Below the pieces are notes generated by a model. The model did no database searches and was not told where the DNA came from. It saw nothing but the letters and a program-made list of their open reading frames with translations. Source: Acidobacteriota bacterium (GTDB taxonomy: Bacteria; Acidobacteriota; Vicinamibacteria; Vicinamibacterales; UBA2999). Taken from it: a stretch of DNA of 64,000 nucleotides. Made by a program: the position numbers and the translations under genes. The stretch spans positions 62,001 to 126,000 of the forward strand of contig JAUYQQ010000011.1 in assembly GCA_030697165.1 (NCBI GenBank), given 5' to 3'. Within the stretch, counting starts at the first letter, position 1; each line of letters begins with the position of its first letter. Positions 43,746-52,501 of this stretch are shown here, piece after piece.

Positions 43746-44513
43746 CTAGCGCAACAACACGAGGTCGTCGTCGTGGCGGCCCTTGACCGTGGTGTTGGCG
43801 ACGAGCCACACCATCTTCACCGCGACCGCATCGCCGGTGCGGGCCTGGGCCGGCGCGAACTGCACGCGATACGCTTCATTCAACATCGCATTGACCACCG
43901 CTCGCTCTGCGAGGGGGCGCGCATCGTTGATGACTTCAATCCCCTGCACGCGCCCCTCGCGGGAGACCACCGCCGACAACGCGTATTCGGCATCCTCTTC
44001 CGACATCTGGATGGCCGGATCGGTCATGGCGCGCGGCGCCATCATGTCGTAGTTGAGCCGCACCGGGTTGGCGTTGGAGCCGGGATTGGCGAGCAGCGAG
44101 ATGACGGCCGCAAGCGAGTCGGGACGCTCCTGGTTGGCGGCATGCAGCACGCTGGCCGAGCCGACCACGCAAATCAGCGTGGCGACCGTGGCGCCAAGGC
44201 CCGCCCACACCAGGTGCATGTCCTGGAACAACGTGACGATCCGCGTCTGCGCCGAGAGCTGCTCTTCGACGCCGAGTTGCTCGACCACTTGTTCCGACAG
44301 GCGCAGGGGCTCGATCGCCGCCTGCTCGCCGACTTCGGCGGCCATGCCGCGCAGCGTCGCCCCAAGCGCAAAGATCTGCTCCGTCTCGAGGCTGCAGGCG
44401 ACGCATTCGGTGAGATGGTTCTGAATGGCGAGGCGCTCGGGAAACGGCACTTCGCCGTCATAGAACGCTTCGAGCCGTCCGCGCACGTCGGCGCACGAAT
44501 GTTCGTGCATCAT
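43746..44513 (-). CDS. Zinc-finger anti-sigma factor with TonB-like C-terminal domain
   Basis: 255-residue membrane protein. Cytoplasmic ZAS motif HLTECVACS (H-x3-C-x2-C, about residues 29-37), membrane helix near 105-125 (VWAGLGATVATLICVVGSAS), then a periplasmic part whose last 90 residues (YALSAVVSREGRVQGIEVIN, AERAVVNAMLNEAYRVQFAP, AVAVKMVWLV) resemble the TonB C-terminal fold. ATG overlaps the sigma gene stop by 4 bp. Expected to restrain the sigma factor encoded next to it; a TonB-like sensor end is unusual. Confidence 0.82.
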   Translation of the reverse strand: MMHEHSCADVRGRLEAFYDGEVPFPERLAIQNHLTECVACSLETEQIFALGATLRGMAAEVGEQAAIEPLRLSEQVVEQLGVEEQLSAQTRIVTLFQDMHLVWAGLGATVATLICVVGSASVLHAANQERPDSLAAVISLLANPGSNANPVRLNYDMMAPRAMTDPAIQMSEEDAEYALSAVVSREGRVQGIEVINDARPLAERAVVNAMLNEAYRVQFAPAQARTGDAVAVKMVWLVANTTVKGRHDDDLVLLR

Positions 44514-45145
44514 ACGCGCACCCCCTGGAGTTGCTGGCGCAGCGTCTGACGGGCCCGCGTCAGGCGAGACTTGACCGTGCCGACCGCGACGCCGAGCGAG
44601 AAGGCGATGTCGTCGTAGCTCAGGCCGTCGATCTCGCGCAGCACGATCACGGTGCGCTGGTCGAACGGTAGTTGATCGAGGGCGGTCCACAGCCGTTCGG
44701 CCAGCTCCTTGCGCGCGTAGGCGCGGTCGGGCGACGTGTGTTCGCCGGGCTGGCGCAGGTCACCATGCGCGGCCACGTGTTGATCGAGGGAGACCTGGTC
44801 GGACTGGTGGCGACGCCGCCACCAGCGCTGGCGGTTCCGGGCCTGGTTGATCGCGATGCGATAGATCCAGGTCTTGAGCGCCGATTGGCCGCGGAAGCTG
44901 CCAATAGTGCGGAACACGTTGAAGAAGACTTCCTGGGAGAGGTCGAGGGCCTCGTCACGGTCTCCGAGCAGGTGCAGGGCCAGTTGATAGACCATGCGCT
45001 CGTGGCCGGATACCAACTCGGCACACGCGGCCTGTTCCCCCGCGGCACAACGCTCGATAAGCGCCGCTTCGTGGTGGCCGACCTCAGCCCAACCGAGTGC
45101 CCCGGCGTCTTTCATGACGGAATCGGTGACAAATCGAATGCCCAT
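44510..45145 (-). CDS. ECF-family RNA polymerase sigma factor
   Basis: 211-residue ECF sigma factor. Region 2: CAELVSGHERMVYQLALHLL, DEALDLSQEVFFNVFRTIGS, TWIYRIAINQARNRQRWWRR (about residues 40-112). Region 4: LPFDQRTVIVLREIDGLSYD, IAFSLGVAVGTVKSRLTRAR (about 155-205). The linker is long (about 40 residues) and His/Asp/Gln-rich. Paired with its own anti-sigma gene downstream, transcribed away from the TPR gene. Target genes unknown. Confidence 0.94.
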   Translation of the reverse strand: MGIRFVTDSVMKDAGALGWAEVGHHEAALIERCAAGEQAACAELVSGHERMVYQLALHLLGDRDEALDLSQEVFFNVFRTIGSFRGQSALKTWIYRIAINQARNRQRWWRRRHQSDQVSLDQHVAAHGDLRQPGEHTSPDRAYARKELAERLWTALDQLPFDQRTVIVLREIDGLSYDDIAFSLGVAVGTVKSRLTRARQTLRQQLQGVRV

Positions 45146-45212
45146 GGTCAGTCTATCAGCTTAGAAACCACCGGGGCCCGAAAGTTCCCTCCCATTTGCT
45201 ACCATCGTCTCC

Positions 45213-46607
45213 GTGCGCCCGACCCTGGTTGTTGTCGTACTCGTGGCCATCACGGGGGTGGCGGGGGCGCTCGCCTATTCTGCGCTGGCCAACGAGCGGG
45301 CGTTCGAGCGCCGGATTAGCGAGGGCGACCAGGCCGTGGCCGCGGAACGCCATTTCGAGGCCATCGAGGCATTTTCGGGCGCGATCGCGCTCAAGCCAGA
45401 CTCGATGCTGGCCCATCTCAAGCGGGGTGCTGTTTACCTGAACCAGAACGAACTCGACGCCGCACTGCGCGACTTGCGCGAAGCCGTCGAACTTGACCCG
45501 AGCGCCCTGCTGGCCATTGAACTGCTGGGCGACGTCAACGCCTCGCTGAACCGGGCCGAACGCGCGATCGAGCGCTACGAGACGTATCTCAACCTCGACG
45601 AACGCAGCGCGCGGGTCCAGTACAAGCTGGGCCTGTCCCGTTATCGAGCGGGGCACCTTGAGCCGGCGGCGGCGGCCCTGCACCAGGCGCTTAAACTGGA
45701 CCCGGCACTCGGCGACGCGCATTACGTGCTGGGTTTGGTCCTGCGCGACCAGAACCAGCTGCCGGCGGCCCGTCGTTCGCTCGAAGAGGCCGCGCGCCGG
45801 TTGCCGGCCGGCCAGACGGCGCCGCGCGAGGCGCTGGCCGAGGTCTACGCTCTCGCGGGCGAGCACACCCGGGCGATCAACGAACTGGAAGCGCTCGCCG
45901 CGCTCGACGTGGCGCGGGCCGATCGACTGGTGGCGGTGGGCCTGGCCCAGGCGCGGGCCGGGCGCGAGGAGGCGGCGGTCGTGACCCTGAGCCGGGCGCT
46001 CGAGCGCTTTCCCGATGCCCCGGCGGCGTACGCGGCGCTTGGCCACGTCTGGTTGACCAGCGCCGAACGGCGCGGCGATCGGGTCGCGCTCAACAAGGCG
46101 CTCGAAGCGCTGCAGCAGGCCGCGGGCCGGTCCGACGCGACGAGCGACACCCTTGCGGAACTGGGCCGGGCCTGGTTGCTGGCGGGCGACCGGCCGGCCG
46201 CAGAGCGGGCCTTGCGCCAGGCTGTGGCGCGGGTCCCGGTGCCGCCTGACGCCTACCTGCAACTCGCCGAGGTCACGGGCCGCGACGGCCGTATCCAGGA
46301 TGCGCGCGATGCGTTGCTGAGGTACGCGACGCTCGTCGGTGACGACAAGCCGCTCGCCGCGATCAGCTCGCGGATCGCGGACATGTCGCTGCGGCTCGGC
46401 GAACCAGCCCTCGCCGTCCGCTGGCTCGAGCGGGCAATTAACGAAGCCGGACCGAGCACGACACTCCAGATCCGCCTGGCTGACGCCGCACTACGAGGCG
46501 GTGACCGCGAGCGGGCGCGTCACGTGATTGACGAAGCCCTGGCCGCCGAGCCGGGCAATCGCCAATTGCTGCAGTTCAAGCAGCGGCTCGCGGCGCAACA
46601 GCCGTAG
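45213..46607 (+). CDS. TPR-repeat protein with N-terminal membrane anchor
   Basis: 464-residue protein with one hydrophobic helix (residues 4-26) and about eleven tetratricopeptide repeats filling the rest (for example AIEAFSGAIALKPDSMLAHL, LHQALKLDPALGDAHYVLGL, VTLSRALERFPDAPAAYAAL). The TPR array most likely lies in the periplasm and binds protein partners. Start is GTG at 45213, directly before the anchor. Divergent from the ECF sigma gene with 67 bp between. The layout resembles PEP-CTERM/exopolysaccharide TPR proteins, but no such system is in view. Confidence 0.8.
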   Translation: MRPTLVVVVLVAITGVAGALAYSALANERAFERRISEGDQAVAAERHFEAIEAFSGAIALKPDSMLAHLKRGAVYLNQNELDAALRDLREAVELDPSALLAIELLGDVNASLNRAERAIERYETYLNLDERSARVQYKLGLSRYRAGHLEPAAAALHQALKLDPALGDAHYVLGLVLRDQNQLPAARRSLEEAARRLPAGQTAPREALAEVYALAGEHTRAINELEALAALDVARADRLVAVGLAQARAGREEAAVVTLSRALERFPDAPAAYAALGHVWLTSAERRGDRVALNKALEALQQAAGRSDATSDTLAELGRAWLLAGDRPAAERALRQAVARVPVPPDAYLQLAEVTGRDGRIQDARDALLRYATLVGDDKPLAAISSRIADMSLRLGEPALAVRWLERAINEAGPSTTLQIRLADAALRGGDRERARHVIDEALAAEPGNRQLLQFKQRLAAQQP

Positions 46608-46624
46608 GCGCTGCTGCGGAGAGG

Positions 46625-47419
46625 TCAACCCCCTTTTTTCGGATCGATCGCGTCGCGCAGGCCGTCGCCGAGGAAGTTGAAGCCCAGCACGACGATCGCC
46701 AGGAACAACCCCGGGAAAATGGTGAGGTGGGGCGCGTCGAGCAGGTGCACCCGGCCGCCGTTGATCATGGTGCCCCAACTGGGCGTCGGCGGTTGAACGC
46801 CCAGCCCGAGAAAGCTCAACGCCGCCTCAGCCAGCATGGCCCCGGCCATGCCGAGTGTGGCCTGCACCATGACGGGCGGCAGCGCCGTTGGCAGGACGTG
46901 CCGCGCGAGGATCCGCACCGTGCTGGCGCCCAAGGCCCGGGCGGCGACTACGTATTCGAACTCGCGCGCGCGCAGCACCTGGCCCCGCACCAGGCGCGCG
47001 TAGCCCACCCACCCGATCACGGCCAGCGCCAGCACCACGTTGGTGAGGCTGGGACCGAGCACCGCCACCAGCGCAATCGCCAGCAACATGCCGGGAAAGG
47101 CCATCAACACGTCCATGATGCGGCCAATGACCTGGTCGATGCGGCCGCCGTAGTATCCCGAGACGGCGCCCACCGCCATGCCGACCACCGCCGACACGCC
47201 GACCACCACCACGCCAACCAGCAGCGAGACGCGGGCGCCGAGCAGCACGCGCGCGAGGATGTCGCGGCCCAGTTCATCCAGTCCGAACCAGTGCTGCCAA
47301 CTTGGGCCTTCGAGACGGCTGGCCAATACCTGGGTGTTTGCGTCCCACGGCAAGACCCACGGCGCCAACAATGCCGACAGCACCACCACCGAGACGATGA
47401 CGAGACCAAGGCGCATCAT
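46625..47419 (-). CDS. Peptide/nickel-type ABC transporter permease (DppC-like)
   Basis: 264-residue inner-membrane permease with five to six helices. The N-terminal DppC/OppC part is LGLVIVSVVVLSALLAPWVL and the following HWFGLDELGRDILARVL is the OppC_N signature. The ATPase-coupling EAA loop is EYVVAARALGASTVRIL (about residues 155-171). Overlaps its partner DppB gene by 4 bp. No ATPase or binding-protein gene is adjacent, so the transported substrate is unknown. Confidence 0.93.
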   Translation of the reverse strand: MMRLGLVIVSVVVLSALLAPWVLPWDANTQVLASRLEGPSWQHWFGLDELGRDILARVLLGARVSLLVGVVVVGVSAVVGMAVGAVSGYYGGRIDQVIGRIMDVLMAFPGMLLAIALVAVLGPSLTNVVLALAVIGWVGYARLVRGQVLRAREFEYVVAARALGASTVRILARHVLPTALPPVMVQATLGMAGAMLAEAALSFLGLGVQPPTPSWGTMINGGRVHLLDAPHLTIFPGLFLAIVVLGFNFLGDGLRDAIDPKKGG

Positions 47420-48345
47420 TCGAGTCGAATCCGCGGATCAAGGACGCCGTACAGGATGTCGGTCAGCAGGTTGACCGACACGTAGGTGACGGCGATCAGC
47501 AGGATGCAGCCCTGTACCATCGGGTAGTCGCGGAACCCGATCGACTGGATCAACAGCCGGCCGATGCCTGGCCATGCGAAAATGGTCTCGGTAATCACGG
47601 CCCCGGTCAGCACCGCGCCAAACTGCAGCGCGACGATCGTCACCAGGGGGATCAGGCTGTTGCGCAGGGCGTGCCCGAGAACGGCCGCCGCCGGCGACAC
47701 GCCGCGTGAGCGCGCCGCGCGGACGTACAGCTCGCCCAGTTCCTCGAGCAGGCTCGCCCGCGTCATGCGCGCCAGAATCGCCGAGAGCGCCAGCCCCAGC
47801 GACACGGCAGGCAACACCAGGTGCGCGAGTGTCCCCCGCCCCGACACCGGCAGCCAGCCGAGCTCCACGGCGAAGACAATGGCCAGCAGCGGCCCCAGCC
47901 AGAAGTTCGGAATGGAAATGCCGGCCAGCGAGAACGTCATGGCCGCATGGTCGGCCCACGTGTTCTTCCACACCGCGGCGACGATGCCGAGCGGGATGGC
48001 CAGCACGATGGCGACCGTCATCGCCGCCAAGGCGAGTTCGGCGGTGGCCGGCACGCGCTCCGCGATCATCTGCGTCACGGGCTGGCCCGTGCGAAACGAC
48101 CGGCCCAAATCACCGGTGACGGCGCTTTTCATGAAGGCGACGTACTGCGACGGCAGCGGCCGGTCGAGTCCGAGGCTGGTCCGCAGTTCCGCAATGTCCT
48201 GCGGCGATGCGCCGTCCCCCAGCATCGCTTGCGCGGGGTCGCCCGGCACCAGGTGAATCAGCGAGAAGACAAGGGTGGCCACCCCGAGCAGCACCGGGAC
48301 CGTCAGCAATATCCGCCGGACGAGAAAACCAACCACCGCGCTCAT
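47416..48345 (-). CDS. Peptide/nickel-type ABC transporter permease (DppB-like)
   Basis: 309-residue permease with six helices. N-terminus FLVRRILLTVPVLLGVATLV and LVPGDPAQAMLG are the DppB/OppB signatures; the EAA loop is LYVRAARSRGVSPAAAVLGH (about 212-231). Overlaps the sigma-54 activator gene upstream by 4 bp, so activator and permeases form one transcription unit on the minus strand. Confidence 0.94.
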   Translation of the reverse strand: MSAVVGFLVRRILLTVPVLLGVATLVFSLIHLVPGDPAQAMLGDGASPQDIAELRTSLGLDRPLPSQYVAFMKSAVTGDLGRSFRTGQPVTQMIAERVPATAELALAAMTVAIVLAIPLGIVAAVWKNTWADHAAMTFSLAGISIPNFWLGPLLAIVFAVELGWLPVSGRGTLAHLVLPAVSLGLALSAILARMTRASLLEELGELYVRAARSRGVSPAAAVLGHALRNSLIPLVTIVALQFGAVLTGAVITETIFAWPGIGRLLIQSIGFRDYPMVQGCILLIAVTYVSVNLLTDILYGVLDPRIRLE

Positions 48346-50648
48346 TCTAATGCGTTGGCCGGTCGCGCCCGGTCGATCGGTGGCAGGTCGAGCCGCGCCA
48401 CCAGCTTGGCCAGTCCTTGTCGCGAGAGGCCGAGCTCGCGCGCGGCCGCAATCGAGCGGCCGCCGGCGCGGGCCAGCGCGGCGCGCACGAAATGCACCTC
48501 GAAGCTGCGGCGCGCCTCAGCCAGCGTCGCCCGGCTGCTGATGGCGGTGGTTCGCGTGATGTGGCTCGGCAGGCCATTGGCGCCAATCACGCCCCTGGCG
48601 GGCCCCGCCACCATCACCGATGCCAGCACGTTCTGCAGTTCGCGCACGTTGCCGGGCCAGTCGTACGCGCCAAGCGCCGTGAGCGCCGACGGCGACAGCA
48701 CGGCCCGGCTCCCGGTGCGGGCGGCGAGCACGGCCCACAGGTGGCGCACGAGCGGCGGGAGGTCCTCGAGCCGATCGCGCAGCGGTGGCACCACGATGCG
48801 AAGCACGTCGAGGCGGTAGCGAAGATCGGCGCGGAACTGCTCGGCCGAGACCGCCGCCGCCAGCGGCCGATTGGTGGCGGCCACAATGCGGGCGTCGACC
48901 TTGCGCAGGTGCGATTCACCCAGTCGGCGCACCTCGCCTTCCTGGAGCGTCCGCAGCAGCTTGGCCTGCACTCGCGGGCCGAGCTCAGCGACTTCGTCCA
49001 GGAAGAGCGTGCCGCCCTGCGCATCCTCGAACAGGCCGACACGTTCGGCCACAGCCCCGGTGAAGGCACCGCGCGAGTGGCCAAACAGCTCGGCTTCCAC
49101 CAGGTCGTCGGTCAGCGCCGCGCAATTGAGCGCGCAGAAGCGGCGGGCGCGACGCGGGCTGCCAGCGTGCACCGCGCGCGCCACCAGTTCCTTGCCGGCG
49201 CCGCTCTCGCCTTCGATCAGGACGGGGAACGGCGACGCGGCGGCGCGAATCACCGCCTGTCGGACGTGCTGCATGGCCTGGCTGTCGCCGACCAGATCGG
49301 GCACCAGCCCGTTCGCAGCGGCCGGCACGCGGGATCGCTCCGCGAGTTCATAGACCGCCGGTGCCGACGCCGTCGCCGCCAGGCGCAGGATCACCGCGCT
49401 ATCCGCCGCGACGACTGGCGCGCCAATGGCCCAGTGGCACCACAGGGCGCCGGTCACCGACGCGCCGTAGCGCACGGGCCACGCGGCCTCGACGGCGGGT
49501 CCGCGGTCGGTGGGACCCACGGCGACGCCGGTATCGAGCACGCGCAGCGCGATCTCCAGTTGCGCCGTGCGCGGCGCCTGGGCGCCGCTATGCGCTACCG
49601 GCAGGGGCTGCTGATGGTGCCGCGTCACGAAGGCGACCGATGACGCCGCCAGCCGTTCCTGCACCAACGCCGCCACGCGCGTGAGCGTCACGGTGCCATC
49701 GTCCACCTCCTGGCATGCGCGCAGGATCTCCATGAAGGTCTCGACCATCGCGGGTTCGTTGCGCGGGTCGGTGGGCCCGGCGAGGATCTCCCGTCGCAAG
49801 TCGTCGGCCTCGGCGCCATCGGCCGACAGCAATGCCGCCCGCGCCTCGAGCAGCCGGCGTTGGGTGATGAGGCACCGCGCCAGCGCGCAGCGGGCCGCGG
49901 TGTGCTCGGGGCCGGGCTCGGTCAGCAGCACACTCCACCGTGCCGTGGCTTCCGCATCCACGAGACGGCCGTCGGCCTGGAGGCCGCGGGCGCGCTCGAT
50001 CAGGCCGTCCGCTCCGGCCACCAGGTCGTCGACGCCGCCCTCGTGCACGCGAAAGGCCGCCGGCGCCATCCGTGGCCGCCAGGCGCAGTCGCTCGTCGCC
50101 GCCCGGACCACCAGGTGTGGTCGCGCGTCCTTGGTGGCGAGGCGGAACAACGCCAGCGACGCGTCTGGCGACAAGCGGGCGTCGGTCGCGAACACGACGA
50201 TCGACCGATCCCGTAACCACGACGGCCACCGCCATCGGCCCTGGGCGAGCACGGCGCCGAGCGCATCGGCCGCGAGCGGCACGAAGCCGGCGAGGCGCGC
50301 CTCGCGCGCCAGCAGGCGATGCGTGCGCGCCCAACTGGCCAGCGAGGGCTCCACCAGGTCGAGCGCTCGCGGCCGTCCGTCGCGCGCGTCGCCGAGCGCG
50401 GCGCGAAAGGCCTCGAGGGTGGCACCGTGCTCTGGTTCGCGGCCTGCGCCATCGCCGACCCGTTCCCAGATCTCCATTCGCGAGTGGCCGCGCAGATCGA
50501 AGTCAATCAACCACGCGCGGGCCCGTGTCGTGAACAGCGCCGGCATGGGCCTGGTCGAGCTGCGCCGCAGGTGCCAGCGGATGCCGACGCCGGTGGCGAG
50601 GTCGAGCGCGCGTCCGCCGGAGACGAGATAGCGATCGAGCATCAACAT
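48342..50648 (-). CDS. Sigma-54-dependent transcriptional activator with Fis-type HTH
   Basis: 768-residue enhancer-binding protein. Residues 1-300 are an unassigned sensory region, about 330-490 look GAF-like (EILRACQEVDDGTVTLTRVA). The AAA+ domain (about 505-735) has Walker A GESGAGKELVARAV, the sigma-54 contact loop GAFTGA intact in HSRGAFTGAVAERVG, Walker B GGTLFLDEVAEL and the sensor arginine region. The C-terminal Fis helix-turn-helix is SIAAARELGLSRQGLAKLVA. The ATG at 50648 follows CCGGGG; upstream frame to 50855 is antisense to aroC. Located with two DppBC-like permeases. Signal unknown; it is not a response regulator, as no receiver domain is seen. Confidence 0.9.
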   Translation of the reverse strand: MLMLDRYLVSGGRALDLATGVGIRWHLRRSSTRPMPALFTTRARAWLIDFDLRGHSRMEIWERVGDGAGREPEHGATLEAFRAALGDARDGRPRALDLVEPSLASWARTHRLLAREARLAGFVPLAADALGAVLAQGRWRWPSWLRDRSIVVFATDARLSPDASLALFRLATKDARPHLVVRAATSDCAWRPRMAPAAFRVHEGGVDDLVAGADGLIERARGLQADGRLVDAEATARWSVLLTEPGPEHTAARCALARCLITQRRLLEARAALLSADGAEADDLRREILAGPTDPRNEPAMVETFMEILRACQEVDDGTVTLTRVAALVQERLAASSVAFVTRHHQQPLPVAHSGAQAPRTAQLEIALRVLDTGVAVGPTDRGPAVEAAWPVRYGASVTGALWCHWAIGAPVVAADSAVILRLAATASAPAVYELAERSRVPAAANGLVPDLVGDSQAMQHVRQAVIRAAASPFPVLIEGESGAGKELVARAVHAGSPRRARRFCALNCAALTDDLVEAELFGHSRGAFTGAVAERVGLFEDAQGGTLFLDEVAELGPRVQAKLLRTLQEGEVRRLGESHLRKVDARIVAATNRPLAAAVSAEQFRADLRYRLDVLRIVVPPLRDRLEDLPPLVRHLWAVLAARTGSRAVLSPSALTALGAYDWPGNVRELQNVLASVMVAGPARGVIGANGLPSHITRTTAISSRATLAEARRSFEVHFVRAALARAGGRSIAAARELGLSRQGLAKLVARLDLPPIDRARPANALE

Positions 50649-50740
50649 GCCCCGGGTAGTGCAAACGGGTTGCCGAGCGCGATTCGACGATTCGCGGAGA
50701 GATCCGCGTTGCGGGCCGCCAGGGGATCGCAATTTATTCG

Positions 50741-50757
50741 TATAGAATGCTCGTCGG
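50741..50757 (+). promoter_or_regulatory. -10-like box close to the aroC start
   Basis: TATAGAAT (50741-50748) lies only 12 bp before the aroC ATG at 50758. If used, the mRNA would have a 5' end within a few bases of the ATG (nearly leaderless). No good -35 is seen and no ribosome site precedes the ATG except CGG. Confidence 0.35.
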
Positions 50758-51981
50758 ATGCTGCGTTTTTTGACTGCCGGGGAATCCCACGGGCAAGGCC
50801 TCGTCGCGATTGTCGAGGGCCTGCCGGCCGGACTCGCGATTGACACCGACGCCATGACGGTCGAGCTGCGGCGACGCCAGGGTGGTTATGGCCGCGGGCG
50901 CCGCATGGCGATCGAGTCGGATCGCGCCGAGGTCCTGTCAGGCGTGCGGCGCGGCCGCACGACCGGCGCCCCCGTCGCGCTGCTGGTCCGCAACAAGGAC
51001 TGGGAGAACTGGCAGAACACCATGCACGTCGAGCCGCAAGCGCCGGCCGGGGCGACCGGCGCCAACCGCGCGGCCGTCGTGCGTCCGCGGCCCGGCCACG
51101 CCGACCTGGCGGGCGCGCTCAAGTACGACCACGACGACATTCGGGATGTGCTGGAGCGCGCGAGCGCGCGCGAGACCGCGGCGCGGGTGGCCGCGGGTGC
51201 GATTGCGCGCCAGCTGCTCGCCGCCATCGGCTGCGAACTGACCAGCCACATCACCGGCATCGGCGCCGTAACGGCTCCGGCCGGCGCGCCCGTCACGTTC
51301 GAGACCGCGGCGGCCCTGGAGCTCGACGCGCCGCTGCGATGCACCGACCCCGCGCTCGAGCAGCAGATGATCGCGGCGATCGACGCGGCCAAGCACGCCG
51401 GCGATACGCTGGGCGGCTCCTTCGAGGTGATTGCCCGCAACGTGCCGGTTGGCCTTGGCAGCTACGTGCAATGGGACCGCAAGCTGGACGGACGCCTGGC
51501 GCAAGCGTTGATGTCCATCCCCGCCATCAAGGCGGTGGCCGTTGGCGACGGCGTCGAGGGGGCGCGGCGTCCCGGCTCACAAGTGCACGACGAGATTGTG
51601 GCCGATGCGGCGGCGGTCGCGGGCGAGTCCGTGCTGCGCCGACCCACCAACCGGGCCGGCGGCCTCGAGGGCGGTGTCACCAACGGCGAGGAGGTGCGGG
51701 TGACCGGCTTCATGAAGCCGATCGCGACGTTGATGAAGCCGCTGCGCTCGGTCGATCTCACCTCGCTCGAAGAAGCGCCGGCCGCCATCGAACGCAGCGA
51801 CGTGTGCGCGGTGCCGGCGGCCGCGGTGGTCGCCGAAGCGATGGTCGCGCTGGTGCTCGCCGACGCGCTGCTCGATCGGTTTGGCGGCGACTCGATGACC
51901 GACCTGTTGGCGCGGGTCGCGGCGGCCGGCGTCAAGATCCGCGGCCGGCTGTCGCGCCGCCCTGCCGCGGTCCGGGCCTGA
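50758..51981 (+). CDS. aroC: Chorismate synthase
   Basis: 407-residue FMN-dependent enzyme for the last shikimate-pathway step. Conserved blocks: FLTAGESHGQGLVAIVEGLP (residues 4-23), RRQGGYGRGRRM, RPGHADLAGALKYDHDDIRD (about 114-133), ERASARETAARVAAGAIAR (about 136-154), and the C-terminal VDLTSLEEAPAAIERSDVCA. It needs reduced flavin without net redox change. It is not part of the aroDE-trp supraoperon 11 kb away but lies upstream of def and fmt on the plus strand. Confidence 0.97.
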   Translation: MLRFLTAGESHGQGLVAIVEGLPAGLAIDTDAMTVELRRRQGGYGRGRRMAIESDRAEVLSGVRRGRTTGAPVALLVRNKDWENWQNTMHVEPQAPAGATGANRAAVVRPRPGHADLAGALKYDHDDIRDVLERASARETAARVAAGAIARQLLAAIGCELTSHITGIGAVTAPAGAPVTFETAAALELDAPLRCTDPALEQQMIAAIDAAKHAGDTLGGSFEVIARNVPVGLGSYVQWDRKLDGRLAQALMSIPAIKAVAVGDGVEGARRPGSQVHDEIVADAAAVAGESVLRRPTNRAGGLEGGVTNGEEVRVTGFMKPIATLMKPLRSVDLTSLEEAPAAIERSDVCAVPAAAVVAEAMVALVLADALLDRFGGDSMTDLLARVAAAGVKIRGRLSRRPAAVRA

Positions 51982-51984
51982 TTC

Positions 51985-52494
51985 GTGCTGCGTCCCATCT
52001 TGCGGCTCGGGGACTCGATCCTGACCGAGCCGGCCAAGCCGGTCGAAGCGTTCACCCCTGAGATCGACGCGCTCGTCAACGACATGATCGAAACCATGTA
52101 CGCGGCGCCCGGCATCGGCCTGGCCGCGCCACAGGTGGGCGTGTCGCTGCGCGTGTTTGTGGTCGACCTGTCGGTCGGACGCGACCCCGCCGCGCTGAAA
52201 GTGATGATCAACCCCGAGTTCGTCGAGCGTGAAGGCATGCAGCTCGAGGAGGAGGGGTGCCTCAGCATTCCCGGCTTCACGGCGACGGTCGCGCGTCCGA
52301 AGCGGGTCGTGGTGAAGGGCCTCGACCGCGAGGGTACCGAGTACCGAATTGAGGGCACGGGGCTGCTGGCACGCGCCCTGCAGCATGAGATGGACCATCT
52401 GCAATCGTGCTTGTTCGTCGATCGCCTGCGCGGCATCTCGCGCGACCTGATCCTGCGCAAGGTCAAGAAGTTGTCGAAGGCCGGCAAGTGGTAA
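51985..52494 (+). CDS. def: Peptide deformylase
   Basis: 169-residue metalloprotease removing the N-formyl group from nascent proteins. All three motifs are present: GIGLAAPQVG (motif 1, about residues 44-53), EEEGCLSIPG (motif 2, about 88-97) with the metal Cys, and LQHEMDHLQSCLFVD (motif 3, about 131-145) with the two His ligands. GTG start 3 bp after aroC. Pairs with fmt. Confidence 0.97.
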   Translation: MLRPILRLGDSILTEPAKPVEAFTPEIDALVNDMIETMYAAPGIGLAAPQVGVSLRVFVVDLSVGRDPAALKVMINPEFVEREGMQLEEEGCLSIPGFTATVARPKRVVVKGLDREGTEYRIEGTGLLARALQHEMDHLQSCLFVDRLRGISRDLILRKVKKLSKAGKW

Positions 52495-52501
52495 TCCGCT
52501 G

